64,000 nt of DNA from CAVXJN01 sp963762165 (GCA_963762165.1 CAVXJN010000001.1:620001-684000), one strand, 5' to 3'; positions 19,937-28,910 are shown, counted from the stretch's first letter. Notes: generated by a model from the sequence alone, not told the origin. Translations and numbers: made by a program.

Positions 19937-20335
19937 TTAACCGGCTTTGTCGACGCTGTGCATCATGATGATCAATTCGGCTTCATTGCGCGACAGCCCG
20001 CATACGGAAACCAACTCGTCGGCACCGCTGCCCTTTTGCACCATGCGGATCGCCTGGCTGTAGAGACGTTCGCCGCTGTCGCGCAGCTCAAGCTGTTCCT
20101 GTCGTTCTTTGAGGCGTCGACCGGACTGCTCGATCCGGGCCAGGCGTTCGTCCAATCCCACGGCGCCGGCACACAGACCGCGCACGTCCTGGCGCAGTTC
20201 CGCGAGCCCGGTTTCGTAGCGCGCCGCGAGCGTCCGCCAGCGCCGCGCCGAACGCCACGCGAGCAGCGCAACGGCCATGCTCGCTACCGCGAGCACGGCA
20301 CTTGCAAGCATCAGCAGCGCGCTGTCAAAGATCAT
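19937..20335 (-). CDS. DUF2802 membrane protein of the chemotaxis cluster
   Basis: About 132 residues from ATG 20335 (GTG 20344 possible). One N-terminal transmembrane helix (LLMLASAVLAVASMAVALLAW) is followed by a coiled-coil region (ELRQDVRGLCAGAVGLDERLARIEQSGRRLKERQEQLELR) and the C-terminal DUF2802 motif YSQAIRMVQKGSGADELVSVCGLSRNEAELIIMMH, which resembles a small helix-turn-helix. Genes of this family sit downstream of cheW in Pseudomonas-type flagellar clusters. The function is unknown. It follows a 60-residue gene by 20 bp. Confidence 0.85.
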   Translation of the reverse strand: MIFDSALLMLASAVLAVASMAVALLAWRSARRWRTLAARYETGLAELRQDVRGLCAGAVGLDERLARIEQSGRRLKERQEQLELRDSGERLYSQAIRMVQKGSGADELVSVCGLSRNEAELIIMMHSVDKAG

Positions 20336-20355
20336 AGCTGGCACCTGGAATCGGG

Positions 20356-20538
20356 TTACACATATTCGTCGATGTGATGATCGTCATCGGCATCCGGTTT
20401 GCGCTGGCGGGGCGATTGCTCGGGCTCAGACCTGTCTTCGCCGGCATTGCCTTCGCGTTCCCGGTGGCCGCGCCCGCGTTCATCGGGCCGGGTCGGCCAG
20501 ATGGGGCGCAGCGGATTGACGTCGGGAATCTCCGCCAT
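20356..20538 (-). CDS. Small conserved-type hypothetical protein between cheW and DUF2802 gene
   Basis: 60 residues, starting MAEIPDVNPLRPIWPTRP and ending with the acidic/His tail DADDDHHIDEYV. The middle is charged and likely disordered. It lies 11 bp after cheW and 20 bp before the DUF2802 gene, with no competing frame. Small proteins with the same NPLRPxWPxR head and HIDEYx tail are, as far as I recall, found at this position in related clusters. The function is unknown. Confidence 0.7.
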   Translation of the reverse strand: MAEIPDVNPLRPIWPTRPDERGRGHREREGNAGEDRSEPEQSPRQRKPDADDDHHIDEYV

Positions 20539-20549
20539 CGTTCATCGCG

Positions 20550-21029
20550 TCAGAATTGCGACATCTCGGCCCACTCTTCGTCGCTGAGGAGCTTGTTGAT
20601 GTCCACCAGAATAAGCAGTTCACCGTCATGATTGGCGACGCCTTCGATGTATTTGGCGCTCTCGTCGTTGCCGACGTTGGGCGAGGATTCCACCGCGGAA
20701 CGGTTCAGTTCCACCACTTCGGCGACGCTGTCCACCAGGATGCCGACGACATTGTCCTCCGCTTCGATGACCACGATGCGCGTGGAATCGTCCATTTCCT
20801 GGGGCGCCAAGCCGAAGCGCCGACGAGTATCGAGCACGGTCACGACATTGCCGCGCAAGTTGATGATTCCCATCACGTAATCCGGGGACCCCGGTACCGG
20901 CGCGATTTCCGTCACGCGCAGCACTTCCTGCACCTGCATGACGTTGATGCCATAGGTCTCATTGTCCAGCCGGAACGTCACCCACTGCAGGATCGGGTCG
21001 TTGCTGGTGTCCACAGCTTGGTTACTCAT
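20550..21029 (-). CDS. cheW: Chemotaxis coupling protein CheW
   Basis: Adaptor linking chemoreceptors to the CheA kinase. The ATG at 21029 (MSNQAVDTSNDPILQW) has AGAGGAA 8 nt upstream and gives 159 residues; the longer in-frame start at 21050 lacks a site. Typical CheW text is present: TYGINVMQVQEVLR, VPGSPDYVMGIINLRGNVVTVLDTRRRFGL, RIVVIEAEDNVVGILVDSVAEVV and IEGVANHDGELLILVDINKLL. It follows the ParP-like CheW gene by 113 bp, enough for its own promoter (see 21081-21108). Confidence 0.96.
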   Translation of the reverse strand: MSNQAVDTSNDPILQWVTFRLDNETYGINVMQVQEVLRVTEIAPVPGSPDYVMGIINLRGNVVTVLDTRRRFGLAPQEMDDSTRIVVIEAEDNVVGILVDSVAEVVELNRSAVESSPNVGNDESAKYIEGVANHDGELLILVDINKLLSDEEWAEMSQF

Positions 21030-21080
21030 TAAACGGTTCCTCTTTGCCACGCCGGTTTTTTGATCGTTGCCTATGGCGGG

Positions 21081-21108
21081 TTATCGTCAAGATGCAGGCG
21101 TTTCTTGA
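21081..21108 (-). promoter_or_regulatory. Candidate sigma-28 (FliA) promoter upstream of cheW
   Basis: On the minus strand GACGATAA (7 of 8 to GCCGATAA) at 21088-21081 is preceded after 16 nt by TCAA (3 of 4 to TAAA). It lies 52 bp upstream of the cheW ATG. The spacing is one base longer than ideal, so this is tentative. Confidence 0.35.
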
Positions 21109-21142
21109 CCACTTTCCCGCAATCAAGCAGTTTCTATGCCAT

Positions 21143-21844
21143 TCAGACTTCGCGCTCTCCGTGCAACAGCAACTCCACGAAGGCGTCGGCATCGAGCAAT
21201 GCGCACAGATGTTTGAGTACGGTGCCGGCCAGCCATGGGCGTTTACCCTGGGCGCTGCGCCAGCGCACGTCGTCGGGATCGAGGGTGAGCACTTCGCCGA
21301 TCTGATCGCAGGCCAGTCCCCAGCGGCCCTCGTCGAGCAGGATGATGTGCGCGACCCGTTCTGCGGCCGGCGCCAAAGTCGCCGGTTGACGGCCTTCGGG
21401 CAATACCATGAGCGCGGTATCCACCACCTTGACGTTGCGCTGTTGGTGCCGCAACAGGCCCAGGAACAATGCCGAGCGATTCGGCATCGGGGTCACGCCC
21501 TCCTGCCAGGAGATGACGCCGTTCAGTTTGGTGAGCGGCACCGCCAAGGACAGGCCCGCAACCTGAAATACCAGGCACTGGAACCGCTCCTGCGCCCATT
21601 CCGGCAACCCCGTTTCGGTGGCAACGTCGAGCGCGGATTCGGCTTGCTCCGACGCTGCTGGCGGCGGCTCGACTAGCGCGGGCGCTTCCGGCACTTCGGC
21701 CACGACCGGCGGCGCGTGCGGCGGTATCTCGACCACGCCCGGCTGCGGTTCTTCGAAGTCCGGTACATCCTGCAGCAGCGCCGACAGGTAACTGGTCAGC
21801 GCCACCTGCTGTTCTTCGAGCTGGTAGATCTGTTTCTTGTTCAC
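21143..21844 (-). CDS. CheW-domain protein, ParP-like partner of the chemotaxis ParA
   Basis: 233 residues from GTG 21844 (MNKKQIYQLEEQQVAL), whose start overlaps the parA stop (GTGA). The longer open frame upstream lies over parA and is rejected. After a short N-terminal helix there is a Pro/Ala/Glu-rich linker (about residues 30-80), then a CheW-like domain from about 90 (FQCLVFQVAGLSLAVPLTKLNGVI...). By position and architecture it matches ParP, which tethers CheA arrays to ParC at the cell pole in vibrios and pseudomonads. The role is inferred from context. Confidence 0.85.
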   Translation of the reverse strand: MNKKQIYQLEEQQVALTSYLSALLQDVPDFEEPQPGVVEIPPHAPPVVAEVPEAPALVEPPPAASEQAESALDVATETGLPEWAQERFQCLVFQVAGLSLAVPLTKLNGVISWQEGVTPMPNRSALFLGLLRHQQRNVKVVDTALMVLPEGRQPATLAPAAERVAHIILLDEGRWGLACDQIGEVLTLDPDDVRWRSAQGKRPWLAGTVLKHLCALLDADAFVELLLHGEREV

Positions 21845-22632
21845 GACATCACCGCCTCCGCCGGACGGGCCTCGCCCAGCAGATCGCCCAAAAGATCCTT
21901 GTATGCCTGGGCGCCGCGCGACGAACCCAGATATTGTCCCAACGGCCGGCCGGCACGGCTGGCTTCGCGAAAACGGGTATCCACCGGGATCACTGCCGGC
22001 CACAGATGTTCGGCGAAGCGTTCGCGCATGGAACGCAGGCTGTCCAGTGAGGCGCGGGTGCGGCGATCGAACATGGTGGGCACGATGGTATAGGGCACGT
22101 TCAGGCCGCGGGCGCGTTCGATCATCACCAGTGTGTGCAGCATGCGCTCCAAGCCTTTGATGGCCAGGAATTCGGTCTGCACCGGGATGATCAGCCGTTC
22201 ACACGCGGCGAGCGCGTTGACCATCAGCACACCGAGCATGGGCGGGCAATCGATCACCACATGTTCGAAGCCCGACGCCACCGTCTGCAGCGCCCGCGCA
22301 ATCACCAAGCCCATGCCGTCCCGGGCGCCGAGTTGCCGATCCAAGGTCGCCAACGCGGTCGCAGCGGGCAACAACCAGAGGTTTTCCTCGCTGGTGGGGC
22401 GCGCCAGCCGCATCACGCCATCGCCCTCCAGGCGTTCGGCCCGGAACAAGTTGTAGACGCTGTGCTCGAGCGACTCCGGGTCGTACCCGAAATAGGCCGT
22501 CAGCGAGCCATGGGGATCGAGGTCCACCATGAGGGTGGGTGCGCCGCGCGCAGCGCACCAGCCGCCCAGGGTAACGGCGGTCGTGGTCTTGCCGACACCA
22601 CCCTTTTGATTGGCGACACTCCAGATCTTCAT
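21841..22632 (-). CDS. ParA-family ATPase of the chemotaxis cluster (ParC type)
   Basis: MinD/ParA-superfamily ATPase that segregates or polarly positions chemotaxis arrays. It has 263 residues with the deviant Walker A KGGVGKTT at residues 10-17, LMVDLDPHGSLTAYFG (switch I/Walker A'), HVVIDCPPMLG (Walker B) and PVQTEFLAIKGLERMLHTL. It lies between motD and the ParP-like gene and overlaps both neighbours by 4 nt. This is not the chromosome-partition ParA: no parB follows, and the neighbours are che/mot genes. Confidence 0.92.
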   Translation of the reverse strand: MKIWSVANQKGGVGKTTTAVTLGGWCAARGAPTLMVDLDPHGSLTAYFGYDPESLEHSVYNLFRAERLEGDGVMRLARPTSEENLWLLPAATALATLDRQLGARDGMGLVIARALQTVASGFEHVVIDCPPMLGVLMVNALAACERLIIPVQTEFLAIKGLERMLHTLVMIERARGLNVPYTIVPTMFDRRTRASLDSLRSMRERFAEHLWPAVIPVDTRFREASRAGRPLGQYLGSSRGAQAYKDLLGDLLGEARPAEAVMS

Positions 22633-23687
22633 TGTGAGTCTCCCGCGCCGCCGTACGGCATTTGCAGCACATGATCGAACGGCAGGCGAATCGGCGGTGC
22701 GATCACCGGGAACTTTCCGGGTACCCGCAGCGCGCCCGGGTTGGTCGGACGTTGCACCTGTGTCGCCTGCGTCTCTTGAGCGCCGGCCGCCGCGCTCGGC
22801 GCCGATGAGCGCGACTTCTGGCCGTCGCTGAGCTTCGCCAGCCCCGCCACGACTTCGCGGGTATCGGCCGTCGACTGGATGACCAATACCACCCGCCGGT
22901 TCTTCGCCCGACCTGCGGCAGTGGCATTGTCGGCAGCCGGCCGAAACTGACCGTAGCCGATCGCGACCAAGCGTTCCGGGTTCACACCGGCTTGGGTGAA
23001 CAAATGCACCACACTGGCGGCACGTCCGGCGGACAGTTCCCAGTTGGACGGAAAGATCACGTTGTTGATCGGCACGTTGTCGGTGAAGCCCTCGACATGA
23101 ATCGCGTTGGGGAACTTGTTCAAGATATCGGCCAGTTTTTGCAGTACCGGCAGCGCGGCGCTCGACAATGTCGCACTGCCACTGGGAAACAGGATGCTGG
23201 TGTTGATTTCCACTTCCACCCAGTGCTTGCTGCGGCGCACGCTGATCAGACCCCTATCGATCATTTCACCCATGGCCTTTTCGATCTGGTCGGAAATTTC
23301 CGTCAGCGCCTGCTGCGCCTGCTCGGGTGACGGTTTACTGGCGTCCTCCGACTTTTTCCGCTCCGATTGTTCCGTCTGCGCGTCGGGCTCGGGACGCGGA
23401 ATCGGCATATTGGGCAACTGCACCACGGTCGGCGCCTGGCGAAAATCGAGACTGTCGATCAGCGGCGACTTGGCAGTGTGGCCGATCTGGATCGGCATGA
23501 TGGATTTGGTCGGCGAGCGGAACGCAGCCGAAAGTGACTCGGATAACACGCGATATTTGCCTTCGTTTACCGACGACACGGCATACATCACCACGAAAAA
23601 CGCGAACAACAAGGTGATGAAGTCGGCGTAAGACACCAACCAGCGTTCGTGATTTTCGTGTTCTTCATGTTTTTTCTTGCGTGCCAT
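22629..23687 (-). CDS. motD: Flagellar motor stator protein MotD (MotB family)
   Basis: Peptidoglycan-anchoring stator subunit. It has 352 residues with a basic N-terminus, one transmembrane helix with the essential proton-binding aspartate D22 (VSYADFITLLFAFFVVMY), a plug/linker region and a C-terminal OmpA-like domain (INTSILFPSGSATL, VEGFTDNVPI, NWELSAGRAASVVHLF, RAKNRRVVLVI). It has a Pro-rich tail after the OmpA fold. It forms the second stator with the adjacent motC, as in Pseudomonas MotCD. It overlaps parA by 4 nt. Confidence 0.95.
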   Translation of the reverse strand: MARKKKHEEHENHERWLVSYADFITLLFAFFVVMYAVSSVNEGKYRVLSESLSAAFRSPTKSIMPIQIGHTAKSPLIDSLDFRQAPTVVQLPNMPIPRPEPDAQTEQSERKKSEDASKPSPEQAQQALTEISDQIEKAMGEMIDRGLISVRRSKHWVEVEINTSILFPSGSATLSSAALPVLQKLADILNKFPNAIHVEGFTDNVPINNVIFPSNWELSAGRAASVVHLFTQAGVNPERLVAIGYGQFRPAADNATAAGRAKNRRVVLVIQSTADTREVVAGLAKLSDGQKSRSSAPSAAAGAQETQATQVQRPTNPGALRVPGKFPVIAPPIRLPFDHVLQMPYGGAGDSQ

Positions 23688-23771
23688 GCACCGGACTCTG
23701 GATCAGCCCCTCGCTGTATACCCATGAAACTATGCAAGTGCCGTTCCAACCGCGGCGGACACCCCTCGGCG

Positions 23772-24512
23772 TCAGTGCAGATAACCCTGCAACTTGGATT
23801 CAATGTTGCGTGGGTTCTCGCCCTCGGCGATCGAAATGATGCCTTCGATGACCATTTCCCGGAATTGTGTCTGATCGTGGATCACCGACTTGAGTTTGTT
23901 GGCCATCGGCAGGAAAAACAGATTGGCGAGCCCGACGCCGTAAATGGTCGCTACGAATGCCACCGCAATGCCGGAACCGAGTTTGCTGGGATCGGCCAGG
24001 TTGTTCATCACGTGGATCAAACCCATCACCGCGCCGAGAATACCGATGGTGGGCGAATAGCCGCCCATGGCTTCATAGACTTTCGCCGCCTGGGTGTCGG
24101 TGTGCTCTTTGGTCGACAATTCCACTTCGAGGATGGTGCGGATGGTTTCCGGCTCGCTGCCGTCCACCAGCAATTGCAAACCCTTCCTGGCGAACGGATC
24201 GTCTTCGGTTTCGGTGATGGTCTCCAGACCCAGCAGACCTTCCTTGCGCGCGATGTTGCTCCAGTTGACGATTTTCTCGATCGCTTCCCCCGGCGCCAGT
24301 TTCGGGGGCATGACCAACCACAACACCAATTTCATTGCCCGCAAAAAAATGCTGAGCTGGGACTGGATCATCAATGCGCCGACCGTGCCCCCGAACACGA
24401 TCAGGAACGCCGTCAACTGCATCAACGACTCGGTGTGCCCCCCCTCCATGAGGTTGCCACCGATGATCGCGCCCAGCGCGACCACGACGCCCAATAAAGT
24501 AAGGATGTCCAT
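23772..24512 (-). CDS. motC: Flagellar motor stator protein MotC (MotA family)
   Basis: Proton-channel subunit of the stator, 246 residues with four membrane segments: MDILTLLGVVVALGAIIGG, LIVFGGTVGALMI, YSPTIGILGAVMGLIHVMN and AVAFVATIYGVGLANLFFLP. The cytoplasmic loop between helices 2 and 3 carries the charged residues that touch FliG. The conserved Pro of PTIGILGAVMGL is present. It starts 4 bp after cheB and precedes motD by 84 bp. Confidence 0.95.
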   Translation of the reverse strand: MDILTLLGVVVALGAIIGGNLMEGGHTESLMQLTAFLIVFGGTVGALMIQSQLSIFLRAMKLVLWLVMPPKLAPGEAIEKIVNWSNIARKEGLLGLETITETEDDPFARKGLQLLVDGSEPETIRTILEVELSTKEHTDTQAAKVYEAMGGYSPTIGILGAVMGLIHVMNNLADPSKLGSGIAVAFVATIYGVGLANLFFLPMANKLKSVIHDQTQFREMVIEGIISIAEGENPRNIESKLQGYLH

Positions 24513-24515
24513 GGA

Positions 24516-25592
24516 TCACACGCACTCCAGGAGACGTGTACTCACCTCCCCGAGCGGCAACACCTGATCGGCAAGGCCGGCCTGGGCGATCGCCATGGGC
24601 ATGCCGTAGATCACACTGCTGGCCTCGTCCTGGGCCCAAACCGTGCTGCCTCCTTGCTTGAGGGTGCGCGCGCCCTCGCGACCGTCGGCACCCATGCCGG
24701 TCAGGATCACCGCCAGGCATTTGCCCGGCACGGAGCGGGCAAGCGAGTTGAAGGTAATATCGACGCTCGGCTTGTAGTTTTGACCGGGCTCGCTGCGAAT
24801 CGCCACGCGCATCTGATCGCCGCGACTTTCCACCAGCATCTGCATGCCGCCCGGCGCCAGCAACGCCGTGCCGGGGCGGAGTAAATCGCCGTCGACCGCT
24901 TCGCGGACGTTGATGGCGCACATGGAATCCAACCGTTTAGCAAAGGCGGTGGTGAACGACGCCGGCATATGCTGGATCAGCACGAGGGGCGCTTTGAAAT
25001 TTGCCGGGAGCTGGCTCAACACCTGCTGCAACGCCACCGGTCCGCCTGTGGACGTGCCGATGGCGACGACGCGAAAATCGCCCCGCCGCGGCGGCTGACG
25101 AGGCGCCGGCGCGCGCGCGGGTACCGCGCCTCCGCTGGCAGTTACCACCTGTCGCGCAGCCGCCGGCTGTGCAAATCCCACTTGCCGCGGCAATCCGCGA
25201 ATGCCGATGGTCCACACCCGCTGGCGCAATACACGGGCGACTTCATCGCGGTTCTTGGAGATGTCGTCGAAGTTTTTCGGCAGATAGTCGACGGCGCCGG
25301 CCTCCAACGCTTCGAAGGTCGCTTGCGCGCCTTCGTGGGTCAGTGACGAGAACATCAGCACCGGCTTCGGCGTCGCCGCCATGATCCTGCGCACCGCGGT
25401 GATGCCGTCCATGACCGGCATCTCGATGTCCATGGTGACGACGTCGGGGTTGAGCTCGCGTACTTTGGCCATGGCATCGCGACCGTCGACCGCCGTTCCC
25501 ACGACTTCCAGACGCGGATCGGAGCCCAGCATGTCGGTTACACGACGTCGGAAGAAGCCCGAGTCATCGACCACCAGCACCCGTACTGTCAT
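24516..25592 (-). CDS. cheB: Chemotaxis response regulator protein-glutamate methylesterase CheB
   Basis: Demethylates or deamidates receptor glutamates when phosphorylated by CheA. It has 358 residues. The receiver domain 1-125 has an acidic pair (VVDDSGFFRR), phospho-acceptor Asp in VVTMDIEMPVMDG, and conserved Lys in YLPKNF. A linker with RQPPRRG leads to the esterase domain from about 170 with the catalytic triad in AIGTSTGGPVALQQ (Ser), LIQHMPASFTTAFAKRL (His) and AVILTGMGADGREG (Asp). No cheR is in the window. Confidence 0.96.
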   Translation of the reverse strand: MTVRVLVVDDSGFFRRRVTDMLGSDPRLEVVGTAVDGRDAMAKVRELNPDVVTMDIEMPVMDGITAVRRIMAATPKPVLMFSSLTHEGAQATFEALEAGAVDYLPKNFDDISKNRDEVARVLRQRVWTIGIRGLPRQVGFAQPAAARQVVTASGGAVPARAPAPRQPPRRGDFRVVAIGTSTGGPVALQQVLSQLPANFKAPLVLIQHMPASFTTAFAKRLDSMCAINVREAVDGDLLRPGTALLAPGGMQMLVESRGDQMRVAIRSEPGQNYKPSVDITFNSLARSVPGKCLAVILTGMGADGREGARTLKQGGSTVWAQDEASSVIYGMPMAIAQAGLADQVLPLGEVSTRLLECV

Positions 25593-25656
25593 CTAAATAT
25601 TCCTCTGCAACAACGTACGCGAGACACACCTGACGTAGGCGTGGGCCGCAGCGCAA

Positions 25657-27729
25657 TCAGAGCCGCCGCGCATGTGCGCGCATCAAACTGGGCACGTCGA
25701 GAATCAAGGCTATCCGGCCGTCACCGGTGATGGTGGCGCCGGCAAAGCCGGGCAAACCGTGTAGCAGTGCGCCCAGAGGCTTGATCACCACTTCTTCCTG
25801 ACCCAGCACTCGATTGACGACGAACCCGACTCGTTGGTTGCCGTATTGGGTCACCACCACTTGTTCGGTTTCGGTTTCGACCCGTTCCGACGGATTGCGC
25901 AGTAGCCACTCGTGCAAATAGAACAGCGGCATGGCCCGTTTTCGCATGCGAACGCAAAGCTGACCGTCCACCACGTTGGTGCGATCTTCTTCCAGGTGGA
26001 AAATTTCGCTGACCGACGACAGCGGCAGCGCAAAGGTGCGCTTGCCCACTTGCACCATCAGGGTCGGCAGGATCGCCAGGGTCAGCGGCAGCTTCAGGCT
26101 CAGACGGCTGCCTTTGCCCTTTTCCGAATCGATTTCGATGGTGCCGTTGAGCTGCGAGATGCGGGTTTTGACCACGTCCATGCCGACGCCGCGGCCGGAA
26201 ATATCGGAAATCTCCGATTTGGTCGAAAAGCCGGGGGCGAAGATCAGATTGTAGCAATCCTTGTTATCCAGACGCGCCGCGCTGTCTTCATCCATCACGC
26301 CCTTTTCTACTGCTTTGCGGCGCAATACGTCCGCGTCCATGCCGGCGCCGTCGTCGGTAATGGTCAGCAGAATGTGATCGCCTTCCTGGGCCGCCGCCAA
26401 GACCACCTTGCCGGTCCGCCGTTTGCCGGCGGCTTCACGTACATCGGGCATCTCCACACCGTGATCGACCGCATTGCGCACCAAGTGAACCAGCGGGTCC
26501 GCAAGCGCTTCGACCAGATTTTTGTCGAGGTCCGTATCTTCGCCGATGAGTTCCAGTTCCACTTCTTTCTTCAGGCTGCGGGCCAGATCGCGGACCACCC
26601 GCGGAAAGCGGCCGAATACTTTCTTGATCGGCTGCATGCGGGTTTTCATCACCGCGGCCTGCAAATCGGACGTGACCAGATCCAGGTTCGCCACCGCCTT
26701 GGACATGGCGGGATTTTCCACCGTCGCTTTCAGCGTCGACAAGCGATTACGCACCAGCACCAACTCACCGACCATGTTCATGATGTCGTCGAGGCGCTTG
26801 GTGTCGACGCGCACCGAGGTCTCTGCCACCGGACGGGCCGCGGCCTGCTTGGCAGGTTCCGCGGCCGGTTCCGCTTTCACCGCCGTCGCCGCCTCTGCGG
26901 GCTGCACGCGCGTTGCGGGCGAGGCCGCACGCGCGGGCGCCGGTTCTACGGGTACAACCGGAGCCTTGCCGGCACCGTGAAGGTCATCGAGCAAGCGCTC
27001 GAATTCGTCGTCGGTGATCTCGTCGGCGCCCTTGGTCTGGGCCGGTTGCGCGTCAGGTTTCGGCGCTTTGCCGTCGCCGTGTAATTCATCCAGCAACTGT
27101 TCGAATTCATCGTCGCTGATTTCATCGCCGCCGCCGGCCTTCGAGTCCGCTTCCGGCGCAGGCTTATCCGCGGCCGCGATCGGCCCCTTGCCGGCACCGT
27201 GCATGGCGTCGAGCAGCGCTTCGAATTCGTCATCGGTAATATCGCCGTCGCCACCATTGGCCGGTTCAGGAGCAGCGGCGATGGCCGGTTCGGGTTGGGC
27301 TTCAGCTGGCGCTGTCTCGATAGCTGCGTCTTCGCCGTTGTCGGGCGTGGCGTAGCTTTCCAGCAACTCGAGCAGCTCTTGCGGAGCCGCGACCGGTTCC
27401 TGGCCGGCGGTAATCTCCCGAAACTGATCGTTGACGATGTCCAGCACTTGCAACACGGCATCCATCAATGCCGAATCGATTTGGCGGTCGCCCTGGCGCA
27501 GGACGTTGAAGACATCCTCGGCTCTGTGACACACGGCAACCATGGTATTGAGATTGAGAAATCCCGCTCCACCTTTTACCGTGTGAAAGCCGCGAAACAC
27601 CGCATTCAAAAGATCCGTGTCCTGGGGGCTTTGCTCCAGTTGCACGAGCTGCTCGCCAAGCAGCTCCAATATCTCCCCGGCTTCCACCAGGAAGTCTTGC
27701 AGAATCTCGTCGTCGACATCGATACTCAT
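25657..27729 (-). CDS. cheA: Chemotaxis histidine kinase CheA
   Basis: Central kinase that phosphorylates CheY and CheB. It has 690 residues. The HPt domain carries H49 in VFRGFHTVKGGAGFL. A long Ala/Pro-rich linker contains three copies of D(E)I(T/S)DDEFExLLDxxHGxGK at residues 163-181, 202-221 and 236-255. The dimerisation domain (VDTKRLDDIMNMVGELV) is followed by the ATPase domain: HLVRNAVDHGVE (N box), ITDDGAGMDADVLR (G1), FAPGFSTK and GRGVGMDVVK (G2). A C-terminal CheW-like domain completes it. The linker lacks an evident CheY-binding P2 domain; the repeats take that space. Confidence 0.96.
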   Translation of the reverse strand: MSIDVDDEILQDFLVEAGEILELLGEQLVQLEQSPQDTDLLNAVFRGFHTVKGGAGFLNLNTMVAVCHRAEDVFNVLRQGDRQIDSALMDAVLQVLDIVNDQFREITAGQEPVAAPQELLELLESYATPDNGEDAAIETAPAEAQPEPAIAAAPEPANGGDGDITDDEFEALLDAMHGAGKGPIAAADKPAPEADSKAGGGDEISDDEFEQLLDELHGDGKAPKPDAQPAQTKGADEITDDEFERLLDDLHGAGKAPVVPVEPAPARAASPATRVQPAEAATAVKAEPAAEPAKQAAARPVAETSVRVDTKRLDDIMNMVGELVLVRNRLSTLKATVENPAMSKAVANLDLVTSDLQAAVMKTRMQPIKKVFGRFPRVVRDLARSLKKEVELELIGEDTDLDKNLVEALADPLVHLVRNAVDHGVEMPDVREAAGKRRTGKVVLAAAQEGDHILLTITDDGAGMDADVLRRKAVEKGVMDEDSAARLDNKDCYNLIFAPGFSTKSEISDISGRGVGMDVVKTRISQLNGTIEIDSEKGKGSRLSLKLPLTLAILPTLMVQVGKRTFALPLSSVSEIFHLEEDRTNVVDGQLCVRMRKRAMPLFYLHEWLLRNPSERVETETEQVVVTQYGNQRVGFVVNRVLGQEEVVIKPLGALLHGLPGFAGATITGDGRIALILDVPSLMRAHARRL

Positions 27730-27739
27730 ACGGTGGCCC

Positions 27740-28480
27740 CTAGAAACCCAAGCTCGACAGCAGGTCGTCCACGTCGTCCTGGCCCTGCAGTACCATCTCG
27801 GGCTCGCTATCGTCGACGCCGGGGACCATCGGCCCCTCTGCTTTGATGTTTTTCGCTGCCGGTGCTGCGTGCTGCGCCGCCGGCAGCATGGCCCTCCCGG
27901 AAATCCGAATCAGATCGACCAGGCTCTGCTCTACGTCCTGCACCAGGTTGATGACCCGGCGAATGATCTGCCCGGTCAAATCCTGAAAATCCTGCGCCAT
28001 CAGCACGTCGGACAAATTACTCTGCAGGGTCTGCGCGTTTTCGCGCACCTGCGGAAAAAAGCCGTCCAACTCGCGGCTCAGATCGCGGAATTCGGCCGCC
28101 GACATTTCGCGCTGGCGAAAGCGTTCCCACTGCTGGTGCAACTCGCTCGAGCGCTTTTGCAAGCCTTCCGAGACCGGCAGCGAATCCTCGACCGCGGTCA
28201 GCGTCTTGTTGGCAGCCTGCTCGGTCATGGAAATGACGTAATTGAGTCGTTCCTTGGCGTCTGGGATATCTTGTTCCGCGAGGTCCGCAATGCGCGAATC
28301 CAACCGGAAGTTGTTCAGCGTTTCATGCAGTTCACGGGTGAGCTTGCCAATCTCCTGGAACAGGTCGGTCTCGCGCATTTTGGCGAGATCTTCCAGGGTC
28401 TGCTTCGCTTCGACGTCCTGCCCGGCCTCGATCTGTTTCACCAACAGACGTGCCTGCGTCAGCGTGTCCTCTCCGATCAT
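27740..28480 (-). CDS. cheZ: Protein phosphatase CheZ
   Basis: Dephosphorylates CheY-P. It has 246 residues, mostly a long helical hairpin. The catalytic glutamine region is in VLMAQDFQDLTGQIIRRVINLVQDVE, the family signature. The last residues DDVDDLLSSLGF form the C-terminal CheY-binding helix. It lies between cheY and cheA, 10 bp before cheA. Confidence 0.96.
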   Translation of the reverse strand: MIGEDTLTQARLLVKQIEAGQDVEAKQTLEDLAKMRETDLFQEIGKLTRELHETLNNFRLDSRIADLAEQDIPDAKERLNYVISMTEQAANKTLTAVEDSLPVSEGLQKRSSELHQQWERFRQREMSAAEFRDLSRELDGFFPQVRENAQTLQSNLSDVLMAQDFQDLTGQIIRRVINLVQDVEQSLVDLIRISGRAMLPAAQHAAPAAKNIKAEGPMVPGVDDSEPEMVLQGQDDVDDLLSSLGF

Positions 28481-28514
28481 TCTCGCTCCCCTAACGGTTC
28501 TTTTATTCTGCGTT

Positions 28515-28910
28515 TCACGAAGAGGTGGCAGCCAGACGCTCGAAGATCTTGTCGATCTTCTCTTTCAACGTCTGAGCAGTGAAAGGCTTGACGATGTAAC
28601 CGTTCACCCCTGCTTGTGCGGCTTCCACGATCTGGTCTTTTTTCGCTTCCGCGGTCACCATCAGCACGGGCAATCCGGCGAGTTTTTCGTCCGCGCGTAC
28701 CGCCTTGAGCAGCTCGATACCGGTCATGCCGGGCATGTTCCAGTCCGTGATCAGGAAATCGAAGTTTCCTGTCTGGAGCATGGGCAGGCCGGTCTTTCCA
28801 TCGTCTGCTTCCTGCGTGTTGTTGTATCCGAGATCCCTTAGCAGATTCTTGATGATTCGGCGCATCGTGGAAAAATCATCCACGATCAGGATCTTCATGT
28901 TCTTGTCCAA
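28515..28910 (-). CDS. cheY: Chemotaxis response regulator CheY
   Basis: Single-domain receiver that binds FliM/FliN to reverse rotation. It has 131 residues with D11 and D12 (IVDDFSTMRRIIKNLLRDLG), phospho-acceptor D56 (FLITDWNMPGMTG), conserved Thr in LMVTAEAKK and Lys in GYIVKPFT. The TTG at 28910 is taken as the start because AGGAGG lies 5 nt upstream; the ATG four codons later would leave that site too far away. Confidence 0.96.
   Translation of the reverse strand: MDKNMKILIVDDFSTMRRIIKNLLRDLGYNNTQEADDGKTGLPMLQTGNFDFLITDWNMPGMTGIELLKAVRADEKLAGLPVLMVTAEAKKDQIVEAAQAGVNGYIVKPFTAQTLKEKIDKIFERLAATSS

Noticed and set aside
25912..27084. A 390-codon plus-strand open frame opposite cheA
   Set aside because: Shadow of cheA; His/Arg-rich low-complexity text.
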